A stretch of 13,537 nt of DNA from positions 1 to 13,537 of the forward strand of contig JAZNOG010000080.1 in the NCBI GenBank assembly GCA_045580645.1, in the 5' to 3' direction. The translations under genes and the position numbers were made by a program. Positions 6,660 to 13,537 of the stretch are shown piece after piece. Positions within the stretch are counted from its first letter, which is position 1. Every line of letters begins with the position of its first letter. This DNA is from HGM10836 sp045580645 (GTDB lineage Bacteria > Bacillota_I > Bacilli_A > RF39 > UBA660). Under the pieces are notes generated by a model. It did not search any database, had not been told where the DNA came from, and was given only the letters and a program-made list of their open reading frames with translations.

Positions 6660-8144
6660 CTAAGCTTTATTTCTCATATGTGGAAATAATAATACATCTC
6701 GAATAGAGTCAGACTCAGTAAGCAACATACAGAATCTGTCTATACCATATCCTATTCCACCTGCTGGAGGCATACCATACTCAAGAGCTTCAACAAAATC
6801 CATATCTATATCATTTGCCTCTTCATTACCTGATTCTCTTTCTCTTAATTGTTCAACAAATCTATCATATTGATCAATTGGATCATTAAGTTCAGTATAA
6901 GCATTAGCAAATTCTTTTCCACCTATAAATAATTCGAAACGATCTACAAATCTAGGATCATCAGGATTTTTCTTAGTAAGTGGTGATATTTCTACTGGAT
7001 GTCCATACAAGAAAGTTGGTTGAATTAAAGTTTCTTCAACATATTCTTCAAAGAATAAATTTATAATATATCCTACAGAATTCCAGTGATCTTCTATTTC
7101 AAAACCTCTATCAGTAGCAAGTTTTTTAGCATCTTCAAATGACATTTCTTCAAAAAAATCAATGCCAGTTACTTCCTTAATAGCCTCTACCATATGCAAT
7201 CTCTTAAATGGTTTTTCCAAATCAATAACATTTTCTCCCCATTCAAAAGTAGTTTTACCACATACAGTAGTTGCGACATTTCTAAACATTCCTTCAGTAA
7301 GTTCCATCATGCCTTCTAAATCAGAATAAGCAAGATATGCTTCCATTAAAGTAAACTCTGGATTATGTCTAGGATCTACTCCTTCATTTCTAAATACTCT
7401 ACCTATTTCATAAACTGCTTCCATTCCACCTACCAAAAGTCTTTTTAAAGGTAGTTCTAAAGCAATTCTTAAATAAAATGGCATATCTAAAGCATTATGA
7501 TGAGTAACAAAAGGTCTAGCACTTGCACCAGTTAAAAGTGGTTGTAAAACAGGAGTTTCAACTTCTATAAAACCTTGATTATCCATATAATTTTGCATTG
7601 CTCTAATAATTCTAGGTCTCATAAACGCTACTTGTTTAGACTTTTCATTCATTATTAAATCAACATATCTTCTTCTATATCTTTCCTCTATATCAGCAAG
7701 ACCATGAAACTTTTCAGGAAGTGGTCTTAATGCTTTTACTAAATGTTCATAATGACTAGCCTTAACAGATAGTTCTCCAGTATGAGTAACAAAAAGTGTT
7801 CCTTCTATACCAACGATATCTCCTATATCAGCTTTTACAAACATTTCATAATTTTCTTCACCTAAATTATCAACCTTTAAATAAATTTGAATTTGACCAT
7901 CACGATCTTGGATATGCATAAAACCTGCTTTTCCCTTACCTCTTTTAGTCATTATTCTACCAGCAACTTTAACTTTAACACTAAGTTCTTCAAGTTCCTC
8001 ATTAGTTTTTCCTGTATAAAGTTCCTTAATTTGACCTGAAGTATGAGTTCTATCATATCTATGTCCAAATGGATCAATTCCCATACTTTCTATCACTTTT
8101 GCTTTTTCTCTTCTAATTAATTCTTGTTCTGTAAATTCTCTCAT
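6660..8144 (-). CDS. lysS: Lysyl-tRNA synthetase, class II
   Basis: Charges tRNA-Lys in the cytoplasm. The 494-residue protein has the normal bacterial LysS length and layout: an N-terminal helix, an OB-fold anticodon-binding domain (about 56-132, with VAGRIMTKRGKGKAGFMHIQD), and a class II catalytic core. Motif 1 lies near GFIEVETPVL (191-200), motif 2 begins FRNEGVDPRHNPEFT (251-265) and motif 3 is GGIGYGIDRFCMLL (462-475). The lysine-pocket strand GKEFANAYTELNDP (409-422) is intact. The ATG at 8144 follows an AGAGGTG SD. It sits 33 bases after dusB without a terminator between them, so the two are probably co-transcribed from the dusB promoter, as in Bacillus where a dus gene precedes lysS. 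All signature residues look normal. Confidence 0.98.
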   Translation of the reverse strand: MREFTEQELIRREKAKVIESMGIDPFGHRYDRTHTSGQIKELYTGKTNEELEELSVKVKVAGRIMTKRGKGKAGFMHIQDRDGQIQIYLKVDNLGEENYEMFVKADIGDIVGIEGTLFVTHTGELSVKASHYEHLVKALRPLPEKFHGLADIEERYRRRYVDLIMNEKSKQVAFMRPRIIRAMQNYMDNQGFIEVETPVLQPLLTGASARPFVTHHNALDMPFYLRIALELPLKRLLVGGMEAVYEIGRVFRNEGVDPRHNPEFTLMEAYLAYSDLEGMMELTEGMFRNVATTVCGKTTFEWGENVIDLEKPFKRLHMVEAIKEVTGIDFFEEMSFEDAKKLATDRGFEIEDHWNSVGYIINLFFEEYVEETLIQPTFLYGHPVEISPLTKKNPDDPRFVDRFELFIGGKEFANAYTELNDPIDQYDRFVEQLRERESGNEEANDIDMDFVEALEYGMPPAGGIGYGIDRFCMLLTESDSIRDVLLFPHMRNKA

Positions 8145-8177
8145 AAATTACACACCTCTTTTTTTCATAAACTTATT

Positions 8178-9146
8178 TTAACATACTTTCTTAAAATCTA
8201 CTAATATTTTTTTTATTTCATCCTTATTTTTGGTCTTATATATACTATTTTTTATTCCACTTGCACCTTTTATTCCTTTTAAATACCAAGAAATATGATT
8301 TCTTATTTCCAAAACTGCTTGTTTTTCACTTTGAAAATCAAGCAAATAATCAAAATGTTTTATACACATATCTACCTTTTCTATATCAGAAACTTTATCT
8401 ATTATTTTTCCTGTTTCTAAATAAATATTAGTTTCTTTAATAAGCCATGGATTACCTAAAAGTCCTCTACCAATCATGACTAAATCACAACCCGTTTCAT
8501 CTATCATTCTCTTAGCATCATAACAACTTTTTATATCACCATTTCCTATTACAGGAATACTAACAGATTCTTTTATCTTCTTGATAATACTCCAATCAGC
8601 TTTACCACTATAACCTTGACTTCTTGTTCTAGGATGAATACATATTGCACTAGCACCAGCTTCTTCTATTGCCTTAGCGACATCTACTGCATTTATATTT
8701 TTGTCATCCCAACCACTTCTTATTTTAACAGTTACAGGACAAGGAACAACCTCTACTACTGCTTGAACAATTTCTTTTATTTTGTTAATATCCTTAAGAA
8801 GACCAGAGCCTGCTTGAGCACGAACTGCAACCTTAGGAACTGGACAACCCATATTTATATCAATAATATCAGGCTTCATATTTTCATAAATATACTTAGC
8901 CGCGCATACCATAGATTCCTTATCACTACCAAATATTTGTTGAGCGATAGGTCTTTCAAATTCAGTCATATAAAGCATATCAATTGTTTTTTGATTATTA
9001 TAATAAATAGCTTTATCACTAACCATCTCTGCATATATTAAACCTGCTCCCATTTCTTTTGCAATACGACGAAAAGCACTATTAGAAATACTAGCCATTG
9101 GCGCTAGGACAACTTTATTTTTTACTTCTACATTTCCAATATACAT
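8178..9146 (-). CDS. dusB: tRNA-dihydrouridine synthase, DusB family
   Basis: FMN enzyme that reduces specific uridines of tRNA to dihydrouridine. The 322-residue product has a TIM-barrel N-terminus starting MYIGNVEVKNKVVLAPMASI, the catalytic cysteine in NMGCPVPK (Cys101), the FMN/substrate motif HPRTRSQGYSGKADW (171-185), GNGDI (201-205) and the phosphate-binding GRGLLGNPW (226-234), then the helical C-terminal tRNA-binding domain. Small departures from consensus are APMAS-IS for APMAGVTD and KVAVRAQAGSGLL for the usual KVVKxGAGSALL. The start is the ATG at 9146, five bases from GGAGG; the longer frame from 9179 would begin before the promoter -10 box and is rejected. It heads the dusB-lysS operon, with a near-consensus promoter upstream. 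The DusB subtype is inferred from gene neighbourhood and motif form. Confidence 0.93.
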   Translation of the reverse strand: MYIGNVEVKNKVVLAPMASISNSAFRRIAKEMGAGLIYAEMVSDKAIYYNNQKTIDMLYMTEFERPIAQQIFGSDKESMVCAAKYIYENMKPDIIDINMGCPVPKVAVRAQAGSGLLKDINKIKEIVQAVVEVVPCPVTVKIRSGWDDKNINAVDVAKAIEEAGASAICIHPRTRSQGYSGKADWSIIKKIKESVSIPVIGNGDIKSCYDAKRMIDETGCDLVMIGRGLLGNPWLIKETNIYLETGKIIDKVSDIEKVDMCIKHFDYLLDFQSEKQAVLEIRNHISWYLKGIKGASGIKNSIYKTKNKDEIKKILVDFKKVC

Positions 9147-9151
9147 AAGAA

Positions 9152-9156
9152 CCTCC
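9152..9156 (-). promoter_or_regulatory. Ribosome binding site that fixes the dusB start
   Basis: The minus strand reads GGAGG five bases before the ATG at 9146. Together with the promoter whose predicted start is near 9164, it rules out translation from 9179. Confidence 0.85.
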
Positions 9157-9170
9157 AAACTAACGCCTAA

Positions 9171-9199
9171 ATTATACAATAAAAAAAAAGAAATATCAA
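9171..9199 (-). promoter_or_regulatory. dusB-lysS promoter, -35 box within a terminator stem
   Basis: On the minus strand TTGATA (9199-9194, 5/6 to TTGACA) is followed after exactly 17 bases by a perfect TATAAT (9176-9171). The -35 hexamer is part of the 3' arm of the terminator of the preceding gene, and the T-tract of that terminator forms most of the spacer. Confidence 0.85.
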
Positions 9200-9210
9200 A
9201 TATTTTGATA
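9182..9210 (-). terminator. Intrinsic terminator of the DUF5684-like gene
   Basis: On the minus strand TATCAAA-ATA-TTTGATA (9210-9194) is a 7-bp stem with a tight loop (AATAT if the innermost pair does not form), followed by TTTC and nine T. The stem has only one G-C pair, so efficiency is uncertain. It starts seven bases after the stop codon. Confidence 0.68.
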
Positions 9211-9217
9211 CTTCTAA

Positions 9218-9661
9218 TTAAAATAAATTATTAAAATCTAAATCTCCTTCTACAACCGGACCATTATAAGTAATAGATTTATCAAATGCAATTATTGCTT
9301 CAAATATTATAGGAACAAATGCGATACCTATACCAAATCCTACTTCTTTTCCAAAAGATTTAGCAAGTTTAATAGAAAGTACAATGCTATACAAAATTAT
9401 AGCAAAAGAACCTATAACAGGTATAAATGACAAACAATACCCAAAAATATAATACCATTTAAGACCTATTATTTCTAATAAAACTACATAATTATAAACT
9501 GGAATAATTGAATACCAACCAGGTTTGCCTGCCTTTTCAAATAATTTCCACGTTACAATTATAGAAAAAATTCCAATTGCAAAAGCAAGAAAAACAACAG
9601 CAATACCAAGTCCTGCAATTATACCAATTAAACTTGAAGTTGCAGCATCATCATAATACAT
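9218..9661 (-). CDS. Small DUF5684-like integral membrane protein
   Basis: A 147-residue protein with a short acidic N-terminus (MYYDDAATSS) and four likely membrane segments (about 11-37, 48-66, 72-93, 102-123), ending in a short hydrophilic tail. The segment AGKPGWYSIIPVYNYVVLLE (44-63) followed by KLAKSFGKEVGFGIGIAFVP (98-117) is characteristic of the DUF5684 family, often found near signal peptidase or general housekeeping genes; no biochemical function is known to me. It has its own extended -10 promoter and terminator, so it is a single-gene unit between ftsH and dusB. The start codon is preceded by GGTGGTGAT at an acceptable distance. In Bacillus the corresponding interval holds coaX, hslO and folate genes, none of which is present. 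Confidence 0.8.
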   Translation of the reverse strand: MYYDDAATSSLIGIIAGLGIAVVFLAFAIGIFSIIVTWKLFEKAGKPGWYSIIPVYNYVVLLEIIGLKWYYIFGYCLSFIPVIGSFAIILYSIVLSIKLAKSFGKEVGFGIGIAFVPIIFEAIIAFDKSITYNGPVVEGDLDFNNLF

Positions 9662-9685
9662 TTTATCACCACCATTCTTACCCTC

Positions 9686-9694
9686 ATTATAACA
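9686..9694 (-). promoter_or_regulatory. Extended -10 promoter for the DUF5684-like gene
   Basis: On the minus strand TGT-TATAAT (9694-9686) is a perfect extended -10. The -35 position falls in the T-tract of the ftsH terminator (TTTTTT), so this promoter probably relies on the extended -10. Confidence 0.6.
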
Positions 9695-9706
9695 AAATAA
9701 TATTCC

Positions 9707-9741
9707 AAAAAAAAGATATAAAATTACTTTTACATCTTTTT
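9707..9741 (-). terminator. Intrinsic terminator of the tilS-ftsH operon
   Basis: On the minus strand AAAAAGATGTAAAA-GTAA-TTTTATATCTTTTT (9741-9710) forms a 14-bp stem with one G-U pair and a GTAA tetraloop, running into a T-tract. The 5' arm contains the last codons and the TAA stop of ftsH (9732-9730). Confidence 0.82.
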
Positions 9742-11697
9742 ATCTTCGCTCTCTTCTTTTTCTCCAAGTTTTTCACGAAGTTCTTCTACAGTCATCTTAG
9801 TATAACCTTTTAAACCTCTTTCCTTAGCAACAAATTTAAGTTGTTCTAAATTCATAGAATCATAATCTTCATCCATCATTTTCCCATGTTCTACTAAGTA
9901 ATCAATTTGTTCCTTAGTTAAAGTTTCATGTTTAACAAGTTCTTCCGCAATTAAATCCACCAAAGTCATATTCTCTTTAATAACTTTTTCTGTAGTTTTA
10001 TAACATTCATCAATTATATTTCTAATTTGTTGATCAATTTCAAAAGCAATTTGATCAGAGAAATTTCTTGATTTATTATAATCTCTACCTAAGAATACAC
10101 TAGATTCATTTCTTTCAAGTTGAACTGGACCAAGTTCACTCATTCCATATTCAGTAACCATAGCTCTAGCTATCTTAGTAGCGCGTTCTATATCATTTGA
10201 AGCTCCAGTAGTAACTTCATTAAATACTAATTGTTCAGCAACTCTACCAGCAAGAAGTGTAGAAATTGTTTCAATAAGTTCTGTCTTAGTAGTATGCATT
10301 TTTTCTTCTTCACTTTGAATATTTGTATAACCACCAGCCATACCTCTAGGTATAATTGTAACTTTTTGAACAACATTTGATTTTTCAAGTTTTAATCCTA
10401 CTACAACATGTCCTGCTTCATGATAAGCAGTAATTCTCTTATCTTCTTCACTAATTTTTCTTGAAACTTTAGCAGGCCCCATTAAAACCCTATCATGAGC
10501 TTCATCTATTTCAGACATTGTAATTTCTTCTTTATTTCTTCTAACAGCAAGAAGTGCTGCCTCATTTAATAAGTTTTCTAAATCTGCTCCAGAAAATCCT
10601 GAAGTTCTTTGCGCTAAATATTTAAGTGTTACATCACTAGATAAAATCTTATTTTTAGCGTGAACTGCAAGAATTTCTTCTCTTTCTCTAACATCTGGTA
10701 AAGAAACAGTAACTTGTCTATCAAATCTTCCTGGTCTAAGAAGTGCTGGATCTAAAACATCAGGTCTATTAGTAGCAGCAATAATTATAATACCTTCATT
10801 AGCGCCAAAACCATCCATTTCAGTAAGAAGTTGATTTAAAGTTTGTTCTCTTTCATCATGACCTCCACCAAGACCAGTTCCTCTTTGACGTCCAACAGCA
10901 TCAATCTCATCAATAAATATTAAACATGGTGCTGTTTGTTTTGCTTGTTTAAACATATCTCTAACACGACTAGCACCTACTCCTACAAATAATTCAACAA
11001 AGTCTGAACCACTTATATAGTAAAATGGAACATTAGCCTCCCAAGCAACAGCCCTAGCAAGTAAAGTTTTACCAGTTCCTGGAGGACCTACTAATAATAT
11101 ACCTTTTGGTATTCTAGCACCAAGTTTTTGAAATTTCTTCGGATTTTTTAAGAAGTCAATAAGTTCCTTAACCTCATATTTTTCTTCCACAAGACCAGCA
11201 ACATTATCAAATGTAACTTTTTTATCATCACTATGTAATTTTGCTTTACTTTTTCCAAAATCAAAAGACTTATTATTTCCACTTACTTGTTTATTCAAGA
11301 AAAAGAATGCAAATCCAACAAGCATAACAAGTGGAAGCCAGTTAATAACGATAGCCCAAAATGAATTTGAACCTGGATCTTTATTAACTACAACTTTAAA
11401 ATTTTCTCTTTCTAAAATACTTGATAAAACACTTTCAGATAAAGGAACTTTTAAATAAAAACTTTCATTTTCTTTATAATCAATAAGTTTACCTTCAAGT
11501 TCATAAACACTAGCAGCATCCCTTGGAGTAATTTCAAGTTCTGTAATTTTATTGCTATTTAGTGCATCCATAAACTCATCATATCTAAGATTATTTACCT
11601 TAACATTTAAAGTTGTATATAAAAAGTAAACACCAACAAAAAATAAAATAATAAATAAATAAGATAATAAATTTTTACTAACACTTTTTTTCTTCAT
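9730..11697 (-). CDS. ftsH: ATP-dependent zinc metalloprotease FtsH with an extra C-terminal Rho-N/SAP-like tail
   Basis: Membrane-anchored AAA+ protease that degrades membrane and short-lived cytosolic proteins. The 655-residue protein has TM1 (about 9-28), an extracytoplasmic domain (29-112), TM2 (113-134), Walker A GPPGTGKT (204-211), the pore FVG (237-239), Walker B LIFIDEID (259-266), the second region of homology ATNRPDVLDPALLRPGRFDR (308-327), and the zinc site HEAGH (426-430) with the third ligand in SNDIERAT (Asp502). The usual FtsH end (ETLTKEQIDYLVEHG) is at 591-605. After it comes a 50-residue tail whose MNLEQLKFVAKERGLKGYTK plus MTVEELREKL (615-644) matches the helix-turn-helix pattern of Rho-N/SAP-like motifs. 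The ATG at 11697 follows AAGGAGG; the gap after tilS is only 13 bases, so the two form an operon. hpt, normally between them in Bacilli, is absent. Confidence 0.97.
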   Translation of the reverse strand: MKKKSVSKNLLSYLFIILFFVGVYFLYTTLNVKVNNLRYDEFMDALNSNKITELEITPRDAASVYELEGKLIDYKENESFYLKVPLSESVLSSILERENFKVVVNKDPGSNSFWAIVINWLPLVMLVGFAFFFLNKQVSGNNKSFDFGKSKAKLHSDDKKVTFDNVAGLVEEKYEVKELIDFLKNPKKFQKLGARIPKGILLVGPPGTGKTLLARAVAWEANVPFYYISGSDFVELFVGVGASRVRDMFKQAKQTAPCLIFIDEIDAVGRQRGTGLGGGHDEREQTLNQLLTEMDGFGANEGIIIIAATNRPDVLDPALLRPGRFDRQVTVSLPDVREREEILAVHAKNKILSSDVTLKYLAQRTSGFSGADLENLLNEAALLAVRRNKEEITMSEIDEAHDRVLMGPAKVSRKISEEDKRITAYHEAGHVVVGLKLEKSNVVQKVTIIPRGMAGGYTNIQSEEEKMHTTKTELIETISTLLAGRVAEQLVFNEVTTGASNDIERATKIARAMVTEYGMSELGPVQLERNESSVFLGRDYNKSRNFSDQIAFEIDQQIRNIIDECYKTTEKVIKENMTLVDLIAEELVKHETLTKEQIDYLVEHGKMMDEDYDSMNLEQLKFVAKERGLKGYTKMTVEELREKLGEKEESEDKKM

Positions 11698-11710
11698 AAT
11701 TTCCTCCTTG

Positions 11711-13030
11711 TTAATAATACTTAAGTATTATATCACATTTTTTATCCATTGGAACATCAAACTTACTCTTTTTTAAGCCTGGAATCCAAACAATTTTTCC
11801 TTTAGCATCAACTACTACTGGCCAAAGTTGTCTATCTTTTATAGATATTTTTTCATCAATAAATACATCTTTTAATTTTTTTGAACCATTCAAACCTTTA
11901 ACATACATTTTATCCCCTAATTTTTTGGTTCTAACAAATAAAGGAAGCGTTATATCATCATATGATAAACGACAATAAAAATTACTATTACTATCGCTAG
12001 TATCAATCTTTTCAATATATTTACCATTTGGTAAAAATACAACATCGGATAATTCTATTTCGTATTTATCAATTAAAGAAGTTTCCTTTAAAATACTAAA
12101 ATCATTATAACTCTTACTAGCAATTACACTATTAGGCAAATATACACGACTATTTGATTTATCAGAAAATATTAAATTCTTTATTAAATTAACATGAACA
12201 TCACTAATTAAAACCAAATCATCTTGATAAAAATTTTCAAAAAGTTGATAAACAATTCTGTTCTGAATAACTTCATCACATTTTTTAAATTCATCAATAT
12301 TAAGCTTTCCATTTTTATAAATATCATTCATAATAGTTCTAGCCTGTTTATCAATGTAATCTGCATATAACATTAATGTTTTACTATACTTCAAAAATTT
12401 CAAATGAACATTTTTATCTTCTTCTTTTAGAAATGGCAACACACTTTTTCGGTATCTATTTCGTGTATGAATATCCATAAAATTAGTTTTGTCAATTACA
12501 TAAGGAATATCATTTCTCTCATTATATTTTAATATCTCCTCCTTAGTATTAAAAATTAAAGGTCTAAGTAAAACATAATTATCTTTTTCAATCTTATATG
12601 AAAAACCACTGTATCCTGTTAAAGTTGATCCCCTAACAATTCTCATTAAAATAGTTTCCATTAAGTCATCACCATGATGTGCAGTCATTAAAAAATTAGC
12701 ATTATACTTAGATATAATTTCATCAAAAAAATTATACCTTATATTACGAGCCTCATTCTCAAAATTATCATCACCATAATCATTAATAACCATTGATTCA
12801 AACTTAACATTATGTTTATTACAATAATTTTCTACAAACAAAAGCTCATCAGCACTTTCATTTCTTACATTATGATCAACATGAGCGCAAACTAAAAAAA
12901 TATTCATTTTTTTTCTATATTCAATCAAAAGATGAAGCAAAGCCATAGAATCTGGACCACCAGATATTCCAAGAACGACAACATCATTTTCTTTTAAATT
13001 TTCTTTTAATAAATCATTTGCCTTTTTCAT
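11711..13030 (-). CDS. tilS: tRNA(Ile)-lysidine synthetase
   Basis: Converts C34 of tRNA-Ile(CAU) to lysidine using lysine and ATP, switching it to decode AUA; essential in most bacteria and important in such an AT-rich, AUA-using genome. The 439-residue protein has the N-type ATP pyrophosphatase P-loop GISGGPDS (21-28), the second motif AHHGDD (117-122) followed by LMETILMRIVRGS, a substrate-specificity domain in the middle, and a TilS C-terminal domain near 350-425 with GSKKLKDVFIDEKI and WPVVVDAKGKIVWIPGLKKS. The residue after HHGDD is Leu where Gln is usual (DDQ.ET). The ATG at 13030 follows AGAGAGG. A terminator separates it from divIC, with a candidate promoter in the 79-base gap. ftsH follows after 13 bases. 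Confidence 0.95.
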   Translation of the reverse strand: MKKANDLLKENLKENDVVVLGISGGPDSMALLHLLIEYRKKMNIFLVCAHVDHNVRNESADELLFVENYCNKHNVKFESMVINDYGDDNFENEARNIRYNFFDEIISKYNANFLMTAHHGDDLMETILMRIVRGSTLTGYSGFSYKIEKDNYVLLRPLIFNTKEEILKYNERNDIPYVIDKTNFMDIHTRNRYRKSVLPFLKEEDKNVHLKFLKYSKTLMLYADYIDKQARTIMNDIYKNGKLNIDEFKKCDEVIQNRIVYQLFENFYQDDLVLISDVHVNLIKNLIFSDKSNSRVYLPNSVIASKSYNDFSILKETSLIDKYEIELSDVVFLPNGKYIEKIDTSDSNSNFYCRLSYDDITLPLFVRTKKLGDKMYVKGLNGSKKLKDVFIDEKISIKDRQLWPVVVDAKGKIVWIPGLKKSKFDVPMDKKCDIILKYY

Positions 13031-13051
13031 CTAAAACCTCTCTTTCGTAAT

Positions 13052-13085
13052 ATAGTAATATATAAAACATTAAAAATCAATACAA
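13052..13085 (-). promoter_or_regulatory. Candidate tilS-ftsH promoter
   Basis: Two overlapping minus-strand candidates each have 17-base spacing: TTGATT (13080-13075) with TACTAT (13057-13052), and TTGTAT (13085-13080) with TATATT (13062-13057). Neither is close to consensus at both boxes. The presence of the divIC terminator just upstream makes a promoter in this gap likely. Confidence 0.5.
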
Positions 13086-13111
13086 AAAATAATAACAAAC
13101 AGTTATTATTT
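13084..13111 (-). terminator. Intrinsic terminator after the divIC-like gene
   Basis: On the minus strand AAATAATAAC-TGTTT-GTTATTATTT (13111-13087) is a perfect 10-bp stem with a 5-base loop, continuing into a run of six T (13089-13084). The 5' arm begins inside the stop codon (13112-13110). Confidence 0.85.
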
Positions 13112-13400
13112 AATCCATTTTCAAAATATATTCATTTTTGCCAGAATATAAAAACTTTTCTCTAGCATATTTACTAATATACTCTTTATCTTGCAATTTA
13201 TTAGCCTCTACTTTTAAAGTTTCTGTTTCTTCCTTTAATTCATCAAGTTTAATAGCTAAACTAGATTTTTCCTCTTTCTTAACATTAACATCCCTAAATA
13301 TAGAGCCCACAGAAAAAACAATATAACAATTTATACTTAAACAAATAAATGTAAAAAACAATATTCTTTTAGTCTTTTTATTCTTCTTTTTAATTGCCAT
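13110..13400 (-). CDS. divIC: Septum formation initiator, DivIC/FtsB family
   Basis: A 96-residue bitopic membrane protein of the divisome, which in this family pairs with FtsL through a coiled coil and links to the septal wall synthase. It has a Lys-rich cytoplasmic N-terminus (MAIKKKNKKTKR), one membrane helix (about 13-33), a heptad-like coiled coil (about 38-70, with LAIKLDELKEETETLKVEAN) and the family signature YISKYAREKFLYSGKNEYIL (74-93). Length and layout are normal. The ATG at 13400 follows AAGGAGA. Position upstream of tilS-ftsH matches divIC in Bacilli, which is why that symbol is preferred over ftsB. The intervening S1-domain gene found in Bacillus is absent. A candidate promoter and a strong terminator make it a single-gene unit or the end of an upstream operon. 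Confidence 0.88.
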   Translation of the reverse strand: MAIKKKNKKTKRILFFTFICLSINCYIVFSVGSIFRDVNVKKEEKSSLAIKLDELKEETETLKVEANKLQDKEYISKYAREKFLYSGKNEYILKMD

Positions 13401-13418
13401 ATAAATCTCCTTATAATT

Positions 13419-13447
13419 ATCTTAAAAAGAAATTTAAAAACAGTCAA
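13419..13447 (-). promoter_or_regulatory. Candidate divIC promoter
   Basis: On the minus strand TTGACT (13447-13442, 5/6) is followed after 17 bases by TAAGAT (13424-13419, 4/6). A GATAAT overlaps the -10 region at a longer spacing. The predicted leader is very short. Confidence 0.55.
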
Positions 13448-13466
13448 GTAAGTCGACAAAAATAGT

Positions 13467-13537
13467 TTAAACTTTACACTTTAAATATGTAAATAATTTA
13501 ATTCCTAACATAAAACCAAAAATAAAGAATATAAAAA
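13467..13537 (-). CDS. Possible 3' end of an upstream membrane protein (window edge)
   Basis: In the frame whose first full codon starts at 13535, 22 codons are open and end at TAA (13469-13467), giving FIFFIFGFMLGIKLFTYLKC then KV. A hydrophobic helix with GFMLGIK and a basic end looks like the last transmembrane segment of a membrane protein. The other two frames close within 13 codons. The segment is short and AT-rich, so it could be non-coding. In Bacillus a membrane protein gene (yabQ) lies just before divIC, which would fit, but I cannot identify the family. Confidence 0.35.
   Translation of the reverse strand, partial: FIFFIFGFMLGIKLFTYLKCKV

Noticed and set aside
8145..8177. Separate lysS promoter (TGTTAAAAT at the dusB end)
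   Set aside because: The -35 position has no match and there is no terminator after dusB, so read-through from the dusB promoter is the simpler explanation.
8616..9041. 141-residue plus-strand open frame opposite dusB
   Set aside because: Antisense shadow; composition rich in Ile, Tyr, Asn and Cys typical of reversed coding sequence, and no homology recognised.

Overview
This is a very AT-rich stretch in which every supported gene lies on the minus strand, so the biological order runs from high to low coordinates. Gene content and order point to a low-GC Bacillota/Bacilli-type organism, probably an uncultured or reduced lineage; the rank is an inference. The genetic code looks standard: Trp codons checked are TGG, no long gene is interrupted by TGA, and all twelve visible stop codons are TAA or TAG.

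Layout in transcription order: the 3' end of a possible membrane protein (13537-13467); divIC/ftsB-like cell division gene with terminator; tilS-ftsH operon (tRNA-Ile lysidine synthetase, membrane AAA protease) with terminator; a small DUF5684-like membrane protein with terminator; dusB-lysS operon (tRNA dihydrouridine synthase, lysyl-tRNA synthetase) with terminator; a YfcC-like permease with terminator; clpC with terminator; an AbiE-type cassette made of an intact AbiEi antitoxin/repressor and a truncated AbiEii toxin; cysS; and the 5' part of a YugP-like zinc peptidase gene, cut by the window edge.

The order divIC, tilS, ftsH, dusB, lysS, clpC, cysS is the order of these genes in the near-origin region of Bacillus subtilis, but heavily condensed. 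hpt is missing between tilS and ftsH, ctsR-mcsA-mcsB are missing before clpC, and radA-disA-gltX-cysE and others are missing before cysS. Lineage-specific genes sit in the gaps: the DUF5684-like gene, the permease and the AbiE remnant. The theme is translation and tRNA maturation plus ATP-dependent proteolysis and division.

The points most worth following are: (1) a near-perfect 16-bp inverted repeat wrapped around a consensus promoter in front of the orphan AbiEi gene, which looks like its own operator; (2) the toxin decayed to its first ~48 residues while antitoxin and operator stay intact, with cysS directly downstream and no strong terminator between; (3) an FtsH carrying a C-terminal Rho-N/SAP-like motif; (4) a terminator whose 3' arm contains the -35 box of the dusB promoter. 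No tRNA, rRNA, CRISPR array, insertion sequence or T-box leader was seen.
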